This document shows, in pieces, positions 11,793 through 26,700 of a stretch of 64,000 bases of DNA. The stretch is from Omphiscola glabra (Eukaryota > Mollusca > Gastropoda > Lymnaeidae), in contig OZ024808.1 of NCBI GenBank assembly GCA_964017045.1, positions 15,561,784 to 15,625,783 on the forward strand, in the 5' to 3' direction. The translations under genes were made by a program, and so were the position numbers. Under the pieces are notes generated by a model that was not told the DNA's origin, did no database searches, and saw only the letters and a list, made by a program, of their open reading frames with translations. The stretch's first letter is position 1. Each line of letters opens with the position of its first letter.

Positions 11793-14700
11793 TTATTTTT
11801 TCTTAGAGCCCTTGCTACTTGATCTTGCAGATTTTTTCCCACTTTTTTCATCTTTTCCTCCTAAAGAAGCTCTGGGTGAATAAGTTGTACTTGCAATATT
11901 GGCTGCTACAGATTGTGCTTGAATGTCTGATCCAGATGTTTCCTCCCTTGTAAGCTGTTGTTTTTTAAAAATAAAAATGTCATAGAAAATTAGTCAAAAT
12001 GATGGAAACTCACTTCGGATAGTTACATTATAAAATTCTTACATAATGGTTTACTTAAAATCTATTTTCCAATTGCATGCAAGAATAAATTCTCCTTCTA
12101 TTTAATGGACAACAGCCTCATAGATAAATGAGATAAACACTTTATATTAATACTGCTGAAATATAAATAAAATATGCCAATCACAATAATATATGCAACT
12201 TACTTTCTGCTCATGCTGGCCCATTAGTTTCTCAAAGGATCTCAGCTTTTCCTGCAATGCTACAATGGCTGCCTCTGCCTGCAGTGCCCTTTCTTCTGCT
12301 GTCTGTGCTCTCAGTTCAGCAGCTCTGCAGAAATAAAAAGTTCATACTGCAGACAATTTATCTATAAAATAAAGGAGGAAATTTTAACCAAACAAGATAA
12401 AACAAAACCTACTTTGCTAGTTTCAAGTTTCAGATTGCCTATAGACAGTCATTACTTATGTGTAAGGTTTGCAGGAATCTCCACAAAAACATTGTTTACA
12501 TCTAAAACCAACTCTGAACACTGAAAGACATCTTGATCTCTACTAAAACTTTAATTGCAAATCTTTTGAAAAAAATTCACACCCTCTTTAGTTTCATTGA
12601 TGCTGTCACACACAAACTTGTGCAATTGTTCTCCATTTTTCTCTCCCCTTCTCAACTAATTTCTAGAAATTAATTATCTCATCATTGGCCTCCAGTAACA
12701 AACTTTGACCCATTTCGGCCAGTCATCATTATTATTATTATTATTATAGTGGTCTTGATAGCGCGGTACCCCAACCTAGGACTGGGCTCACCACGCTGCA
12801 CATAAAAATATTAGCAAACATAATCATGACATTAAAAAAATTACATACATTTATTTAATTAAAAAACAGCTGTATATAAAAAATGTATTTTCACCCCGTC
12901 CACCCCAGAACTATTTACATGTCAAGCCATGGACGGCACCCAGCAGCATCATTTATAGGTCAGAGGGGGGAGGGAATCAGTCAGGATAGTAGAGTTTTCA
13001 CCAACTAAAAGTGACCTACATTAATTGGTCCTGTAAGCTCTGCACTGCTGCCAGAGCCTCAAATGCTGTCTTGGTATCTGGTGAACCTGGAACCTCAGAT
13101 TTGACAACTGCATGACCTAAAGCCTGGGAGCATTAAAGATATAATTATTTTAGCCATGAAAAGGGAGACAATAGACAGTGGGAGAAGGGAGAGAACTTTG
13201 ACGTTGTTTGAGTTCTATTGAAACTGAAGTCAGTGTTTCAACATTTTACCTGTACAATAAAAGGGCAAACAGAAAGTATTAAACCTGGCCAAAGCTTTGC
13301 AAAATGGAATTTAAGAGTAAGATTATTTTAACAATGTAATCTAAGAGTAAGAGCATTTTAAGAAAATTTTTAAAAATAATATTTAAAAAAAAAAAAAATA
13401 TGGTAGATAAATAGTTATCATCCCATTTAATACACATGTGTCTCCTAATGTTGAAAAACAATCTTTGATGAAAAAAAAAAACAACCCCACAATCTTTGAT
13501 GTTTAAAACCTGTGTGAAAAGTTCATAAAGCATTAAATATGAAAAAAATCCCTTATTTCTGAAAAGTCTGGAACCTATTAACTAACCTAAAATACTGACC
13601 TATTTTTAAAAAATTAATATCCCAAAAGTATTCTTACCTGAACCTTTTCATCCTTGATAGTCAATGTATGTGTGTTAGCATCACTGCCAAGTATTTCAAT
13701 CTTCTCAACAGGTGTTGTAGGTTGTATAGGCGTTGTAGGGTGTGCAGGTGGGATGGATACCTTAACTGAGTCTTCCTCCTGTATACATAATTTTCAATGG
13801 AAACATTTACTGTATACCGTAATAATTCAACAAAAATCTCATAGTTACCAAAAACATTACTTTTTAATACGGGGCCTATTTTTTGTCCCCTTTCTGTTTT
13901 AAAAATATTTTTTTTAACAATTCACTTAAAATTATATATTGACTGCTGTTCAAAATACTTTTTTTTATATATACATTTCCTGTTTTGGATATGAAGCAAG
14001 TCACATTAGCTGAGTGTTAAATACAAAATACGATGACCTGTCTTTTACTAAATCTAGTTACTTTTAGAAACTCCTTTTATTAATAGGCAATGGGATTTTT
14101 CATTTCATAACTTTACTTCATGTAGCATAAATGTTGTTGCAAATAGCAAGATTACCCTTGGTAAGAAATGAATCACAACCTGGGAAAATGTACAGCTTAT
14201 ACTTGTATATAGGTTGCACCCTTTGTGTTCAATAGTCCAAGTGGGTATTTGCGGATATGGAGTTACACAAAAAAAATGGATTGACCTCTGCTTAAATATA
14301 AGTGAGAGCAGGGAAGAAAACAATTTTCCAACTTTTCATATAAATGACTACCCCACACTGAATAACAGGAAGTGAAATTGATTTCGAGTAGATAGGTCGA
14401 ACCCCTGAATTTAATAGAAATTTTCTGTAAAAAAAAAGTGCAAACTTTATGCAAGTATATAGCCTACTATGCTCTATTTATTTGCATACATTTTAACATA
14501 AAAAAAGAAAACATAATTTAAATAATATTTTTTTTAATATGTTATTTAATTTTGACCAATGTAAGCAAATTATGAATTCATCCCCTGAAGATTTTTGATT
14601 CAGCTTTAATAGTCTCATTCCTATTCTTTACCTCCTCTGCTGTTCCTAATGGCTCTGCTGTTTCTGCTTGTTCTCCTGTTCCTGTTGGTTCTGCTATTCC

Positions 14701-17700
14701 TGTTGGTTCTGCTGCTACTGTTGGTTCTACTGTTTCTGCTGGGTCTGCTGTGTCATTAGGCTCAGCTGTTTCTGTTGCTGCTCTGCTGGGTTTCAAAACA
14801 TCTACTTCATCTTTGGATCTCTCAGATACAGATGTCTGTTGGATGATAGCATGTTTAACATTTCTCATCGTTTAAATATTTTGATACAGAAAGCTACAAG
14901 GATAATTTTAACATACATATTTTAAATAAATTATGTACATTATCATTAAATGTCACTTTAACATACATTTAACAAGAAGAACAAAAATTAAATGTCATTG
15001 AGTGACATACTAGTATCAATTGGACTCAAGCAAGACAATAACAGGCACATCAGTTATGAAATAATGAAAGATTTCTTTAGATTTTTTTTTTTTATTCAAA
15101 CGTTATGGATGAGATTTGTTTGGTTCAGGGGTCCCCTAATTTAAAGCACAAGGTGGCTACTAAAAGGGGAACAGTTTAAAGCACAAAGTGGCTACTAAAA
15201 GAGGAACAATTTAAAGAGGCTGCTTAGCAATTTTTATAAATATATTTATATGAAAATATTTCCCAAACTTCTCATGAAGTGTGCATTTTGAAAAGTGGCT
15301 TTCTGCAGCATGATAGAATCTGTATTTAACATGCTGAGTTAATAAATATCAGTGTATCTACATATTAAATTGTTATAACCTGATACTAGTAATAAAATTG
15401 GAAAATACATTTGAAAAAAAAAAAAAAAAAAAGAATTTGTTATTTTAGATTTGGGAATAAAATAAAGCTAAATATGAAGTAGCTATTGAAATTTAAAATC
15501 TGAAAAAAAAATTGTAATGGTATTTCCAGGACATTCCTGATAAAGAGGGGTGTTCACTATTTTTATTCTGTATTATCAATCATAAAGAATATTATTTTAT
15601 GCAGTTACTTTGTATCGTATTAACTAATTTTATGAAAAAAATAAAATTATATGACATTATAATTGCATTATAATTATGACATTATGAGTGCATACAACGT
15701 CTCTTTGTGCATCTGAAAATTTCTCCTTGTCCACAAAAGTCACTTTGTTCTTGTAGTCTGAGGAACTTCTGTCTTGAGAAGGTTCCACATCAGATTCAGT
15801 GATAAAAGTTGTTGGTTCCTTGAAAGGAAATAATGTACCCAAAGGCTCTCCAGTCAGTTGTGACAAAAGCAACTGGGCGGTTTGAATCCAATCATCACAT
15901 TCTGTCTATGGATGAAAAATCAAAACAAAAAAAACAAAAAAACATTGCTTGAAATGGCAATTTCTAATTTTGATAAATCATCTGATGAATCAATGTTGAA
16001 AAAAAGACAAATATAAATTAAGGAATTATATATCGATTATTCCAAGAAATTAAAAAAAAAAATACTTCATTAATATGCAATGTAAATCTTTTCTGAACTT
16101 TATACTTTCAATCGTTTCATATCCTTGAGCTCATGGTCAAAGTTATCTTCATTGTTTTCCTGTCTTTTCTGTGTGTTCTCCACAACAATACCATTACAGC
16201 AGCTGAACAAAGACAAAAGTAAAAAAAATAGAAAACAAGTAGTTGGTTTTGTAAATAAAAAATTAATACTCCATTAAAGCTTTACATCAATAGACTTAGA
16301 CTCAATGCAAATTATTTAAATTTAAAAAAAAAATTCACATTTGATCTTGAACATCTACTAGTATAATTGTCAATTATTTTATTTAAAAAACTCATTTTTT
16401 AAAGGTCTAAATGGAGAGTAAAAAATATAAGCCTAATTGAATGAACCTCCAAATCTCTCACTAAACTAAAGCAGATATTAAAAAAAACATCATAATTCAA
16501 CCATGATTTGTTACATTTAAAAAAGACAATGATTCTTCCATCATTTAAATATTTTTGAACAAACTATAAAAATGTTTAAAATTACCAAATTATTAAATAT
16601 AATCACTCACAGTGTTACATTGTCTGAGAACCTCTCCAATGATTCAAACAAAGTCTTAGCCCCCTCAGTCAGCTGCTCTATGGATGCACTGCCAAGCAGG
16701 GCCATCTCATTTGCCTCTTTAGAGTTACTTTCCTTGTCTGGAGCCAGTCGTAATAAGATTTGAACCATCCACTTCACCATTTCAGAGTGAAGCTTCGCAA
16801 CCTGAACATTAAAATAAAACAAGATTTAAATGACCTGCACTAATAAATGGCCTTTTCCTCAGTTTTATTTCTAATTTTATATTTCTAAAATCAGAATGAA
16901 ATGGATTATGCAATTGCTTTATTGATACTTTTTGCAATAAAGGAACTGCAATATTTAAGTTCTTTATTAAATATTCTTTTATGAATGTCCATGCCATAGC
17001 AGAATCCACTGTGCATGATCACAATCTAAACAGATCCAGATCTAAAATTGTTGCGTAATTACCAGCTCATCATTTATAAACAGAATCATACCATCTCAAC
17101 CATCCTGCCATCCTCACTGTCAATAGAGTTGCTGGATGTTGTTGCCCACTTTTGAACTTTCCTCACCACATCATGGATATCTACACTGTGGAAAAAGATT
17201 TTTTAGAGTAAGTTAATTTTTTTTTTTAAAGACTTAATTTATTGAAACGGACTTGTTGGGGAGAAATTTATCTGAAAGGTGGGATTGATATCCAAAATTA
17301 TATTGCTTGATATCAACTATGTCATCATTTCGTAAGATTTATAACTTGTTATGTTGATATGAGTACACTTATTATTTTAAAGAAACTTAAATAGTAATAT
17401 TGAATTCCTGGCTTATAAACACTAAAACTTTAAATAAATAATTTGAAGGTAGAAAGAAATTATTTTAATTTAAAATTTCGCAAAGTATGAGGTGAGTGGG
17501 GAGGGGAGGGGGGGGGCGCCACAAGTCAGCATTTTTACGAGAAATATTAAACAATTTGAAAAGTTTCTATTGAAGCCAATTTCATTCATTATAGATGAAT
17601 ATCAGCACTTACTACCAAAACAAGATTTTCAATTTATTTTGTCACAAAACTGTGATGATATAATCTTTATCAAAAGCAAAAATAAACATAAATCGAATTA

Positions 17701-20700
17701 AATTATAATAGTTACACCTTTTACTTTAACTTTTAGATAAAACACAGGAATGATTTTTGGGGTTAGTTTTAGACAACAGCCTTCACAATCAATATGAAAA
17801 AAAAAAATGTAAAAAAAAAAACAATAAAAAAAAAAAAAAAGCTATACTAATAATACCATATTAATAGATGTTTTTAAAATTCCTTGGTGTAGGACATGTT
17901 TATAAAAAATAAGAGTCTAGAATTTAGAATTCATTGTAACTACATGCTACCTGCACCACAACAGACAGTAGAAACAACAAAAAAAAGGGAAATTTTTACC
18001 AAATACCAATGAGACTAATTTAAAAGAAAACTATTACCCAACCCAAAGAAATCAAAGAGTGACAAACTTGAGGTTAGACCAGTGGTCCTCAACCTTGTTA
18101 ATGCAGCGACCCTTTCATACAGTTCTGCATGGTGTGGCGACCCCTAACCACAAAATTACTTTTGTAGCTACTTCATAAGTGTAGAGTATATGTGTTTTCC
18201 GATGGTCTTAGGCGACCCCTGTGAAAGGGTCGTTTGACCTCCCGCAAAAACCCACAGGTTGAGAACCGCTGGGTTAGATGATGCTACAATTTGTTCAGTA
18301 AGTCATGCACTTATTGACTGAAAGTTTTGACTGATTCTCTTGTTTCTTATCTTTCATTTCCTAAAATTAAAAAAAAAATGATTTGTTGTGAAAGAGTCAA
18401 TGACACCATACTTGCAAATAAACTTTATGGTGCCTTTAAACGTGTATGATTTCTCAAACTTCATCAACTTTCTCAACCAATGAAAAGCAGGTCCAAAAAA
18501 AAAGTCATTGCTAAAACTATTTCCTTTAAACTATTAAGAAAAGAAAAGAAGAAAAAAAAAGGGGGTAGAAGATGCATTTCAGTTTTAGGTTTCTTTTTTG
18601 TTAGATTTGGATGTAGAGCAGTAGAACCAGTGCTATTGTTTTGCCGTGTTCTTTATTTTTCTCTACAATACAAAAAGCTAAATATTCACCATTATTTTCA
18701 GTGTGTCTAAGCAATTATAGTGCTAAAATAAATATGATCACTCTTGACTTTATGCATGCCCAGGTCCTGTTAGAGCTGTCCTACAAGTCAATTTTTTCAA
18801 GTGGGCAAGGAAAATGGTAATCAAATTCATGTTATCAAAGTGAGGCTAACAAGTTTTATAATTGTACAAGCAAAATGTCTGCCTGCATCATTTGACCACT
18901 GGTCAATAATCTATTATGTTGTCCAAGAATAAAGAAAAGGATCAGAAGAAGTTATTAATTAATTATTAATATAGAAAGTATTCTACACTCTCCAAATAAT
19001 AAAAATGTTTAAATAAGAACTTTTATTTCTAGAAAAGTATTAAACAAGGAAGCTTCAACACTTTATAACTATAAACGATCTACACAATTTAAAAAAGCAC
19101 AATTGTTAATTGGACAGAAAGTTTCCATTTTTACGCACAAAAAAAGAGAAATCATAAAATAATATTTGAAAAATTCTGAATCAGGGCGTTTCCTCTGTAT
19201 TTCCCTGATTTAGCTAAAGACATGCAACAATGAATGAAAGGGTTAACATCAGATGTAAATAAATTAAAAAATTGAAATAATTTGATAAAAATGTATCTGT
19301 CTGTACTAGAATTACATAATCTTAAATCCTTTTGATTTTCTGGGGCTGAAAGAGAAGAAGAAATACATTTCTAAATACAATTTAAAAAAAATCTCAAGCA
19401 GAATATATGTATATACAGTGTGGTAAGCCTATATATATACAGTGTGGTAAGCCTATATATATACAGTGTGGTAAGCCTATATATTTCTTGTATTTAGCTT
19501 ATGAGCCTATCAAAAAAAGGTGATTTTAAAAACGGATTTCATTAAAAAAGAAATTTTAATGTACTGATTTACAGGATCTAAGGTACTTAATATTAATAAC
19601 TGAATAATACACAGCACCTGAAATAATAAGTTTGTTTTATTATACATGCCAAAGGGAAACACTTTTTTTGTATGTTAAATTTGCTATAATCCTCTGGGTT
19701 GGATTTCAATGATTTTTTTGTTCACAACTTTCATGGTTTTTAACGATAATATTAAATGTTGTTACTGCATGTGAGTTCAGCAGCAATTTTTACATATATT
19801 CTGTGCTGTAATGAAATATATGACAAAACAATTAAGCTTCTCCTACCGTCCTGTCATCTTAATTTGATTTATTGTTCGCATAATAAAATGTATACTTTTG
19901 TGATAAAAAAGGTGATAAAAAAGGCTTCAAAAGTGATAAGTCGTAATAAGGTATTGTGTAAAATTGAAACTCAAAAAAGTTTATAAAACTATATTCTAAA
20001 TTTAAAAAAAACAACAACAAAACTTGTGTACCTTGTATGCGGTTTGCCATCTTGTCTGTCTTCATCTTTCTGTGTTGTTCCAACAAATTCAACAGCTTGT
20101 TTGAGTAAAGAGACCCAGTCCTCCATTGTTTGATAGAAAGTTCCCCAGTCTGCTTCTTGTAAGGCTAGGACACCGTGAATATTGGACAGTAGACGTGTTT
20201 CCCAGTTCTCCAGTGAACTCTGGAAGTTGATAATTAGGGCTGCAACACCTACACAAAAAATAATTAATTATTTGGTAAATAATTTTTGTTATAAAAAAAA
20301 TTAAGTATTTTTGTGAGTCTAATTTTTTTTTTAGGTTTCAATTTTGCGATTGCTGTTGAGCAAATAGTATCTTACCATTTTCTCCAGTGATTCTGTGTTG
20401 AAACTGGGCTAGAAGTTGATCAACTTCCTGTGGGATAAATTTAAAAAAATAGATATATTTGCACCCATGTTTAATTTTTTCTGTAAAAAAACAACAACAC
20501 ACAATTACAATGTGGCTGTGATGAAAATGTACAGAAATGTATGGTTAAGTTAGTTCATAAACTGAACAAAAGTTTTAAGGATTGGAGGTAACTGGTGAGC
20601 TACTGACTTCATTTAATGCCTGCATGTTGGCCTGATCCGGGTGAGTCTTGCCATCATTAGCACGGTGACGACGGAACACTTTGAGAGCACAGTCAGTCCA

Positions 20701-23700
20701 ACCCTCCATTTCTTTACGGATACGGGATAACTGATCCTGGGTGTTGAGCAGGTTGTCTCCCCCATATATATCTGTTTCCTTTATAATGATCTGGTAAAGT
20801 AGGATTTTGAATGGTTTACCATTTCAATTAAACTAATCCTCCCTCCCATGATAAAACTAAACATCATAATATTATTTAGAGATCCACCGGATGGATCTTG
20901 ATGTGTTGCTCTAAGATTCTTCCTAGGTTATAAAGTTTTGGGGGTTCATTAAATTCCTCGTCAAAGGAGTACTGAAATATTGTAAGTTTCCATAAGACTT
21001 TACTAAAAATTATACCATAAATTAGTTTCACTTCTACTGTCGGTGTTAAATAGATTAAGAAATATCTTTTCTATGTGAATACAGACAAATTTTAAGACTA
21101 AAACTCAAGATACAAGTTTTTAAAAAAAATCCAAATGTATTGTAAAAAAGATAAATATAAATATATATTGGCCTATATAAATTTCTCCAAATATTTAATC
21201 TATTACTTTCATCAAAGCAGTAAACACCTACAATGCATAGATTAACTTGGGCTGAAACCACCATTTAAAACTGACCTCATCCCAGCTTTGAAGTGCCCCA
21301 TACAGAGCTCTGGTGAATTCCTCATCAGGTTTCTTCACAATACCATTCTCCAAGTCACTGAAAATAATTGGTAAAGAAGTACATGAAGAACTTAACCGAA
21401 TTTTGCTCAAATACTGGTCTGGCTGATTAACCCTGCTTAACCTAAATAATATGTAGACACTGAATACCATACAGAAAATAAAATTACACTGAGACTTTTC
21501 ATAAAATATATATGAAGGTAAGGTTATACCCATGTCACCTAGTGTATAATTATGTCGCCTGACATGGAGTTAAGTCTTAGTAAAAACATAGAAAGATTTT
21601 AGGACAAAAACTTTAAGCACAGAGAAATAATGATAATGTCAAGCTTTAATGACAACCAAAAAAAAATGGTGCATGTCTTGACTAAAAGCCTTCATTCATC
21701 TATGTATTCTCTGTAGAAACAAAAACCAACAGAAAAAAATCCCATTACACATATTTCTGTTGGAAATTCTGCCAGTAGCTCTCAATGCCAGATTTGACTT
21801 TCTTGAGGCTGTCTCTCATGTCTTCTTCTTTTTGTTTCAGTGCCAGGTTGAAATCTTCTATATGATCTCTCCAGTTTTCTACATGACCCTGTATATAGTA
21901 TAAAAAATACAGAGATCTAAAGAAACATTAAATAAATTAAGTAACTTATATTTTGTATTCAGCACAAGTACCAGACATTTTTGTCTACAAATATTATATC
22001 CAAGAAATTACCTTGTAAAGAGCCAGAGCATTTTTCTTATCATTTTTTTAATTTTACATTATTTGCTTAATAATTATTTTAAGGAGTAATCTGTAATCTG
22101 ATCTGGTTCATTCATGTCACAGCCAAGTAGGCTACTTGCAACACAAGTACTGCTAAAACTTTTAAGAGAAATCAAAATATGGTGCACCTTTTTGAAGCTG
22201 TGCTTACAATCACAATAAATAAAACTTACTAAAGTCAGAATTATTTTCATGTAATTGGTTATTATATGGTTAGATAATATATTATGTCAATGTATTCTTG
22301 TTCTAAAAATTAAATGGCTATAGAAATACCCTGTTACAGTATGTAAATAAAGAGATGACTGGCCTGAATTTGCGTCAGTAGGTCAGTGTCCCTGTCACTC
22401 AGTAAAATGGTGAAATGATTGGCCATTTTGACCCAGCACTTCTCAGACAGCTGCATCCGTTTAGCTGTGTTGAGTTGGTACTCCTCTGTAACCTATAGTT
22501 AGAACACAAGAATTTTTTTTCATGAGAACCATTTTATAACTTTTCTTTTTTAAATTAATATTTACAGTATATGTGGAAAGTTTTTTTTTGCAATAAATAT
22601 AATATTGATAGTGATACGGTATATGAAAATTAGTCCTTGTTTTTTTATGTAAAAAAATACTGAAGATATAAAATAATTGCAAACGTATGTCTTGCGACAT
22701 GTCAATCTATAGAGATGACAATTGTCTTTCAAACAAAACAAACTCTAATTTAATAACTTTTGAAAAAATTCAAGTTTTAAATAAGCCAATTTTTAACAAA
22801 GTAATTGAACAGCATTTTACAAAAACGATGTCATTTTGAACTTGCTGTCATGCATTCACCTTAAGGGCCAGACTGTAAGCTGCAGTACTCCACAATTCTC
22901 TTTCCTCAGAGAGCATAAAAACTTGACCCTCCAGTCTCTTACGCTGCAGCTCATACAAGTCATGGTACTCGGCAAGTAAATTGGAGTTCTTTTGGGACTC
23001 AGCTAAAGCACTACGTAACTATAAAAAAGATACTGTATTTAGTCTTAAAACACACATTATAAGGGTCTGCTAGTGTTCTAATTTTCAAAATATCTAACCT
23101 TTATATAACATATATCAAAATAAGACCAGAAAGGCATTTATGATGTATTCAAATAAAAATAACAAGACCGAAATAATTTCAAACCATGTAACTGTTTCTC
23201 AAAAATGTGGACCTTTACTAGAGACAAACCCAATACATCTAAGCAGCTGAATGGGGTAATTGTTGAAACTTTAAGAATGTTGCTTCTATTAAGGTATATT
23301 GATGTATTAATACAGTTAAATGAGACCTCATCCCAAGTTGGCTCTTACAAGACAGTGGTCTTTCATGTCAAAATGTTGAGGTCCACTGGCTTATAATATC
23401 AATTAGAGCTATTTATGTCACAAGATTATTAAAGAAATGCTTATTTTTTGGGTAAAATGGAATGTATAAGTTTATGGATAAAATACAATAAACTGTTGCC
23501 AACTTTAACATTGACTAACGAGATTAATTTGTTTTGATTTAAGTGAAAAAACACCAGCTCACATCATCTTGTGCTTTTTGTGCCTCTTGTGTGACCTTCA
23601 TGTCATGCTCCTTAACATCTGTAAGTTCACTGAATGGAGGTACATTAGATTGATATGATTAGTAAACACAAATAGTGAAAAAGAATATTGAGAAAAATTC

Positions 23701-26700
23701 ATTATTTCAATATTTGCTGTACAAACCCATATTTATTATTTAAAGTTGCATAGGAGAGAGATTGTAACAAAAAAACGTATCTTCTTAGTTATATCAATAA
23801 TTTATTTTAAGATTCTGCAGTTCTGTGTTCAATAGGTGGCGTTGGGTTAGAGGAAGGGTCTAGGCAATGACTGCATTAGGCTTTAGGTAGCAGCAATTTA
23901 GGCTGAGAGGGAAACACGTCCTTTGTATAAAAGATACTGGAGAGGCCTTGCAGCCTAGCCTTGACCTAATTTGATGTTCAGCTATTTATGAATTTTAAAA
24001 AATATCTAACCTATACATAAACTACATCAAAATAAAAACAAGAAAGGAATTCCCAATGGCCCCTCCCACTACATACTCCTATTAAAATCTCACAAATCCT
24101 AACCATGGCAATTTTATGATCTTTCAAATGAAAATAACAAGACCTAAATAATTTCACACCCTGTTACTGTTACTCAAAAATTTGAGGTAGCAAACCTGGT
24201 AAGAAAAGAAATAGTGCCCTTGAATCTCATCAGCTCTTCTGTCAACCTTCTGTCTAAAGCTCTCTGTGCCATCACTTCCTCGTGAAGACTGGGGAAATAA
24301 AGCAGGACATTTGAAATTAGGCCAATAAACCATCCATAATGGTCTCCATTGGTTAACTATTACAAATAAAATTCCTTACAAGATGTCTGCAATTTGTTTG
24401 TTTTTCTCTGTTAAACTAATTTTCCCAAAAATTGATTGACTGACAGTTGAAATTAGAATTTTTTTTTACACATATATTCTTGATACTAAAGTCAAAATCC
24501 TGTTTTAGTTTACTGTCAAATGCCAATGTTTTTTTTGGATATGGATCAATATCCAAACTATCAAATATACATAAATGACATTTCCCAAATAAATTTTTTT
24601 TTTTTTATTTATCTTTATTATTTAATTTTTATATGAAACTAAAATACAAACCAGACACATTATTACCTCATAATCTGTAAAGGTATTTTATTAAGGAGGT
24701 CACTGTACTTTTTTCTGAGGTCTGCAAGTAGTTCTCCTCTCTCAACACATTCAACACTGGTCTAGAAAGCAGAAAAATTATTGCAAAAAATAATTATAGT
24801 AGATGCAATTAGGTTAGCTAAACAAGACTAAAAATAAAACCCTTACATCATTTATCTTTACCAAATGTTTTTCGGAGGCCATCATTAAGGAATTAATTTT
24901 CATAAAATATATACTTTTTTTTTATATCCGACATGTTACGACAAACAGTTTCGACTTTTAAAAACAAGAACTCAGTACAGGAGCTCCTCATTCCTTCCAA
25001 AGACAATAAAGGAATGGAACAATCTTCCAAAAACAACAGTTGCGGCGACTACGCCTGACACATTTGCGGCTCTTGCCTCCTGTCTTGCAACCAGTGAATT
25101 ATCCCCTTAAAAAACCACGCACATTAACATCGCGAACCCCTCTGAACCATAGGAGCCATAATGATCAATGCATTGATCGTGGGCCCTGAAAGCATAGAAG
25201 AAGAAGAAGAAGTTACTACAAACCTGTCTAATAAGTTCATGAAATACAACATTGTAGATATTCTGCTCTTTCTTTATTAGCTCCAATAAATTGTGCATCT
25301 GTTAAAAAAATATTTATAATTTATTAACTATTCATTAAAGAGTTCATTTTTCAGTTCGCAAACATTCCTTTATAACTTTATAACTTTATGGAGAATAATT
25401 TATGAAAATGAGCTTTTGGTTTTAAATATGTTCACAATTGACCAAATTTAAATGAAGAAATGAATGTAGGCCTATAGTACCAGATTGATTTTAAAAACAG
25501 TATTATTGTTGTTAAACATTATTTAAAAGTAAACCATCCAGTGACCAATAATTGGTAGTAATGTATTTTTTATTCATTTACATAAGATGAGAACAAATGT
25601 TTCATCAAATTAAAATTGAAAAAAAGAAGTATAATGCATAAAAAGATTTTCAGTGCACTGAGCTACAGATTTAAATTAAAGTAGCGTCAATTTTTTTTAA
25701 TAAATAGAAAACACTTCAAATCATTTTATCAGTGTTGTATTTGTATTAATGTTCTACTCTATTCTACAGAAACTAAATATAACAACAAACACATTTAATC
25801 ATTTTGATTCAAAACCTGTGTAGGACCACTTCCTTTGTCAGATTCCAAATCATTGGCACCAACTTTGTCAAGCATGCTGTTCAGTGCATTCTTCAGTTGC
25901 ATTACCTCATACCGACTTGCAGGTTTACTGGAGATAGGAAATTCATATGAAAAGATACAACCACTCTACATTTGAAGCGCTTCAACTTAAAATAAATAAT
26001 AAAGTAAGTCTTTTTCAAATACATTCTTATGTTATAGTTTATAGCAAAAACATGTTCATAATTATTTGTAAAATTGTTTATAATGAAGAAATATATTTTA
26101 AAAATAAAACAAAGATATCAAAACTGGACCCTATGTGCCAACTAGACATCTTTTTTTATACTTACAGTGAGGGGAAAACAACTAGATGTTTTTCATGGTC
26201 TTCTGGATTGGTACTGAATTTGCTGTAAGCAAATAGGCAAGAGAAAATTGTAATGTAATTTTTAGTTCAGTTTATCCAGGTAAACAAATTAAGATTTAAA
26301 TAATAATGCATTTGGTTTTTAAATATTTTTTTTATAAATGCTTGCTGTGACATGTTTAATTTTGGAAAAATTTAATCTGTTACTAGTTTAACTGAAGCAT
26401 TCAATTTTCAAATTATTTTTTACAGGGATATCATTAATAGCAAACCACTACTTCCTTTAATATTGTTGATTAAACCCCTTTGCATCAATTTTCTTAAATC
26501 TACAATGACATATGTCCTCTAATAGGAGAAAACATATTAACAGTCATCTAATTCTAAATATGTTAATATATAATAAATTTCTTACTCATCATGGAATTCA
26601 ATGCCAACAACACCTTTATTCTTCACAATGTGGTATTCATCAGGAATCAGTGTGTCTGGGAGCTGGAGTGGCTGTTGGCAAAATAAATACATCCATTCTG

